From the NCBI GenBank assembly GCA_023139225.1, contig JAGLNZ010000440.1, positions 1 through 23,130 of the forward strand: a stretch of 23,130 nt of DNA, written 5' to 3'. The notes beneath the pieces are model-generated. The model was not told where the DNA came from. It saw only the letters and a list, made by a program, of their open reading frames with translations, and searched no databases. Shown here piece after piece: positions 21,703 to 23,130 of this stretch (its first letter is position 1; each line of letters begins with the position of its first letter). The translations under genes were made by a program, and so were the position numbers. The stretch comes from Desulfobacula sp. (GTDB lineage: Bacteria; Desulfobacterota; Desulfobacteria; Desulfobacterales; Desulfobacteraceae).

Positions 21703-22971
21703 ATGCCGATGTCAGCCTCATATAAAAAAAGGCTTTCTCACGTTTTGCCGCAAATTGTTAATACATTTGGAACTCCTTTCCATATTTATGATGAAAAAGG
21801 AATAAGGCAGACCTGCAGTACGCTTACCACTGCCTTTGAAAATATTGACGGGTTCAAAGAATTTTTCGCCGTCAAAGCACTGCCAAACCCATCGATCATG
21901 AAAATCGTTCAGAAAATGGGATTTGGATTTGACTGCAGTTCCACACCGGAAATTCAATTATCCCGACAAATCGGCAGTTTTAAGGATGATATCATGTTCA
22001 CCTCAAATAACACCAGCCCTTCCCAGTTTAAAACTGCACTGGAAAATGGCGGGTGCATCCTGAACCTTGATGACATCTCCTTAATTTCAAAATTAACAGA
22101 TATCCCCGACCTTATCTGCTTTAGATATAACCCCGGCCCCCGGCGCAACGGCAATAAAATCATAGGCAATCCCGTGGAATCAAAATACGGCGTCGGCCAT
22201 GATCAAATTATTGATGCATACAGCAAATCTTTAAAGCTTGGGGTTAAACGGTTCGGTATTCACACCATGCTGGCATCCAATGAGCTGAATTATGAATACA
22301 TGGTCGAAACCACCCGAATGCTGCTGGACATGGTTGAACTGATCTGTGAAAAACTAAATATTACCTTTGAATTTATCAATATTGGCGGAGGCCTCGGCAT
22401 TCCATATACACCGGATGCAAAACCATTTGACCTTGATTCCATGGCAAATGAAACCACCCGGCTTTTCAAACAATTTAAAAAAATCAATGGCTGGGTACCC
22501 AGACTATACATGGAAAGCGGCCGCTATATCACCGGCCCCCATGGCGTGCTGGTCACATCTGTGATTAACCATAAAAATACCTATAGAAAATATGTTGGCG
22601 TGGATGCATCCATGTCAGCCCTCATGCGACCGGGCATGTATGACGCCTACCACCATATCCATATTCACGGCAAAAAAAATTCCGCCCCTTTGGAAAAAGT
22701 AGATGTGGTGGGTGCATTATGCGAAAACATAGATAAATTTGCCATACAAAGAGAACTGCCTGATACTATTGAAGGCGATATTTTAGTCATCCACGACACC
22801 GGAGCCCACGGACACGCCATGGGATTTAACTATAACGGCCATTTAAGACCCAAAGAACTGCTGTTGAGAGAAGATTCAAGTATTGAGCTGATCAGAAGGG
22901 CTGAAACCATGGATGATTATTTTACAACACTCAATTTTGAACCCAAAGTATTAGCTTTTGAAGAAATATAA
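21703..22971 (+). CDS. lysA: Diaminopimelate decarboxylase-type PLP enzyme
   Basis: 422 residues, a standard length for fold-type III decarboxylases. The PLP lysine is Lys58 in FFAVKALPNP. The glycine loop GGGLGIP begins at 228 and ESGRY is at 271. The catalytic cysteine region reads GALCENIDKFA (Cys340-Glu341) and HDTGAHGHAMGFNYNG begins at 364. These fit meso-diaminopimelate decarboxylase, which makes lysine in the last biosynthetic step. The CENxDKF version in place of CESGD occurs in a known subgroup; related decarboxylases act on ornithine, arginine or carboxynorspermidine, so the exact substrate is not proven. It is coupled to the Lrp-family gene (14-nt gap). The gene downstream is convergent, and only 13 bases separate their stops. 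Confidence 0.87.
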   Translation: MPMSASYKKRLSHVLPQIVNTFGTPFHIYDEKGIRQTCSTLTTAFENIDGFKEFFAVKALPNPSIMKIVQKMGFGFDCSSTPEIQLSRQIGSFKDDIMFTSNNTSPSQFKTALENGGCILNLDDISLISKLTDIPDLICFRYNPGPRRNGNKIIGNPVESKYGVGHDQIIDAYSKSLKLGVKRFGIHTMLASNELNYEYMVETTRMLLDMVELICEKLNITFEFINIGGGLGIPYTPDAKPFDLDSMANETTRLFKQFKKINGWVPRLYMESGRYITGPHGVLVTSVINHKNTYRKYVGVDASMSALMRPGMYDAYHHIHIHGKKNSAPLEKVDVVGALCENIDKFAIQRELPDTIEGDILVIHDTGAHGHAMGFNYNGHLRPKELLLREDSSIELIRRAETMDDYFTTLNFEPKVLAFEEI

Positions 22972-22984
22972 AAAATTATCATAA

Positions 22985-23130
22985 TTATTTGTCATGTCTT
23001 TGGGATTCCAATATTTTTTTAAACTCTCCAACAAAATTTTCAAATTCATTTTCATTTATTGTCAAAGGAGGGTCAATTCGAAATAATGATTTTCTATTAC
23101 AAATTATATACCCTTTATGAATCAGCTTTT
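22985..23130 (-). CDS. Class III (ornithine/acetylornithine-type) aminotransferase, C-terminal 47 residues
   Basis: The minus strand is open from the window edge to a TAA at 22985-22987. The peptide includes KLIHKGYIICNRKSLFRIDP, then PLTINENEFENFVGEFKKIL. R-I-x-PPLTI followed by an acidic helix is the usual end of fold-type I class III aminotransferases. The sequence is too short to name a substrate (ornithine, putrescine, lysine, diaminobutyrate and others share it). The next 13 bases separate it from the convergent decarboxylase gene; there is only a weak AT-rich inverted repeat (AATTAT/ATAATT) between the two genes and no GC-rich terminator. Confidence 0.75.
   Translation of the reverse strand, partial: KLIHKGYIICNRKSLFRIDPPLTINENEFENFVGEFKKILESQRHDK

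Overview
The window looks like an AT-rich chromosomal segment of a motile Desulfobacterota bacterium, most likely Desulfobacterales-like. The reasons are the flagellar gene order, the sigma-54-controlled flagellar regulators, and a PAS/Cys4 sensor of a type I associate with that group. The assignment is inferred from gene content and not from a marker gene.

Layout from left to right. (1) 1-150 holds the N-terminal part of a HigB/RelE-type toxin gene (minus strand) that runs off the edge, with a strong promoter that would give a nearly leaderless mRNA. (2) 349-483 is a GC-rich structured repeat. A second, inverted copy lies at 5108-5242. The two share a 50-nt core (48 of 50 identical) inside long outer stems of unrelated sequence. 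(3) Between the copies are a 5'-nucleotidase-type metallophosphatase gene broken by three frameshifts (597-2585, minus) and an intact membrane sensor, solute-binding domain-TM-PAS-Cys4 (3208-4773, plus).

(4) 5366-12720 is a compact minus-strand operon flgB-flgC-fliE-fliF-fliG-fliH-fliI-fliJ plus a MotE/MgtE_N-like gene. It encodes the rod base, MS ring, C-ring switch protein and export ATPase complex. A sigma-54 promoter sits just upstream of flgB. (5) 12814-16824 holds a sigma-54 response regulator (FlrC/FleR type) and a large exported TPR protein, with a second, very good sigma-54 promoter upstream of the TPR gene. (6) 17058-19382 is a PilZ-CheX-CheY-FlrA/FleQ-like operon, followed upstream by a REC-HD-GYP c-di-GMP phosphodiesterase gene (19465-20997).

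This reads as a regulatory cascade: an early FlrA/FleQ-like activator (translationally coupled to a CheY), then sigma-54 transcription of the TPR gene and FlrC-like gene, then sigma-54 transcription of the basal-body operon. c-di-GMP signalling genes (PilZ, HD-GYP) are embedded in it.

(7) 21124-22971 is a divergent, unrelated unit: a near-consensus sigma-70 promoter with a perfect 12-bp-arm palindrome against its -35, an Lrp/AsnC regulator, and a diaminopimelate decarboxylase-type enzyme. The last 146 bases encode the C-terminus of a convergent class III aminotransferase.

The least explained item is the pair of structured repeats. In both copies the wobble pairs in the outer stem fit transcription of the same strand, which would suit a mobile or RNA-level element that preserves structure over sequence.
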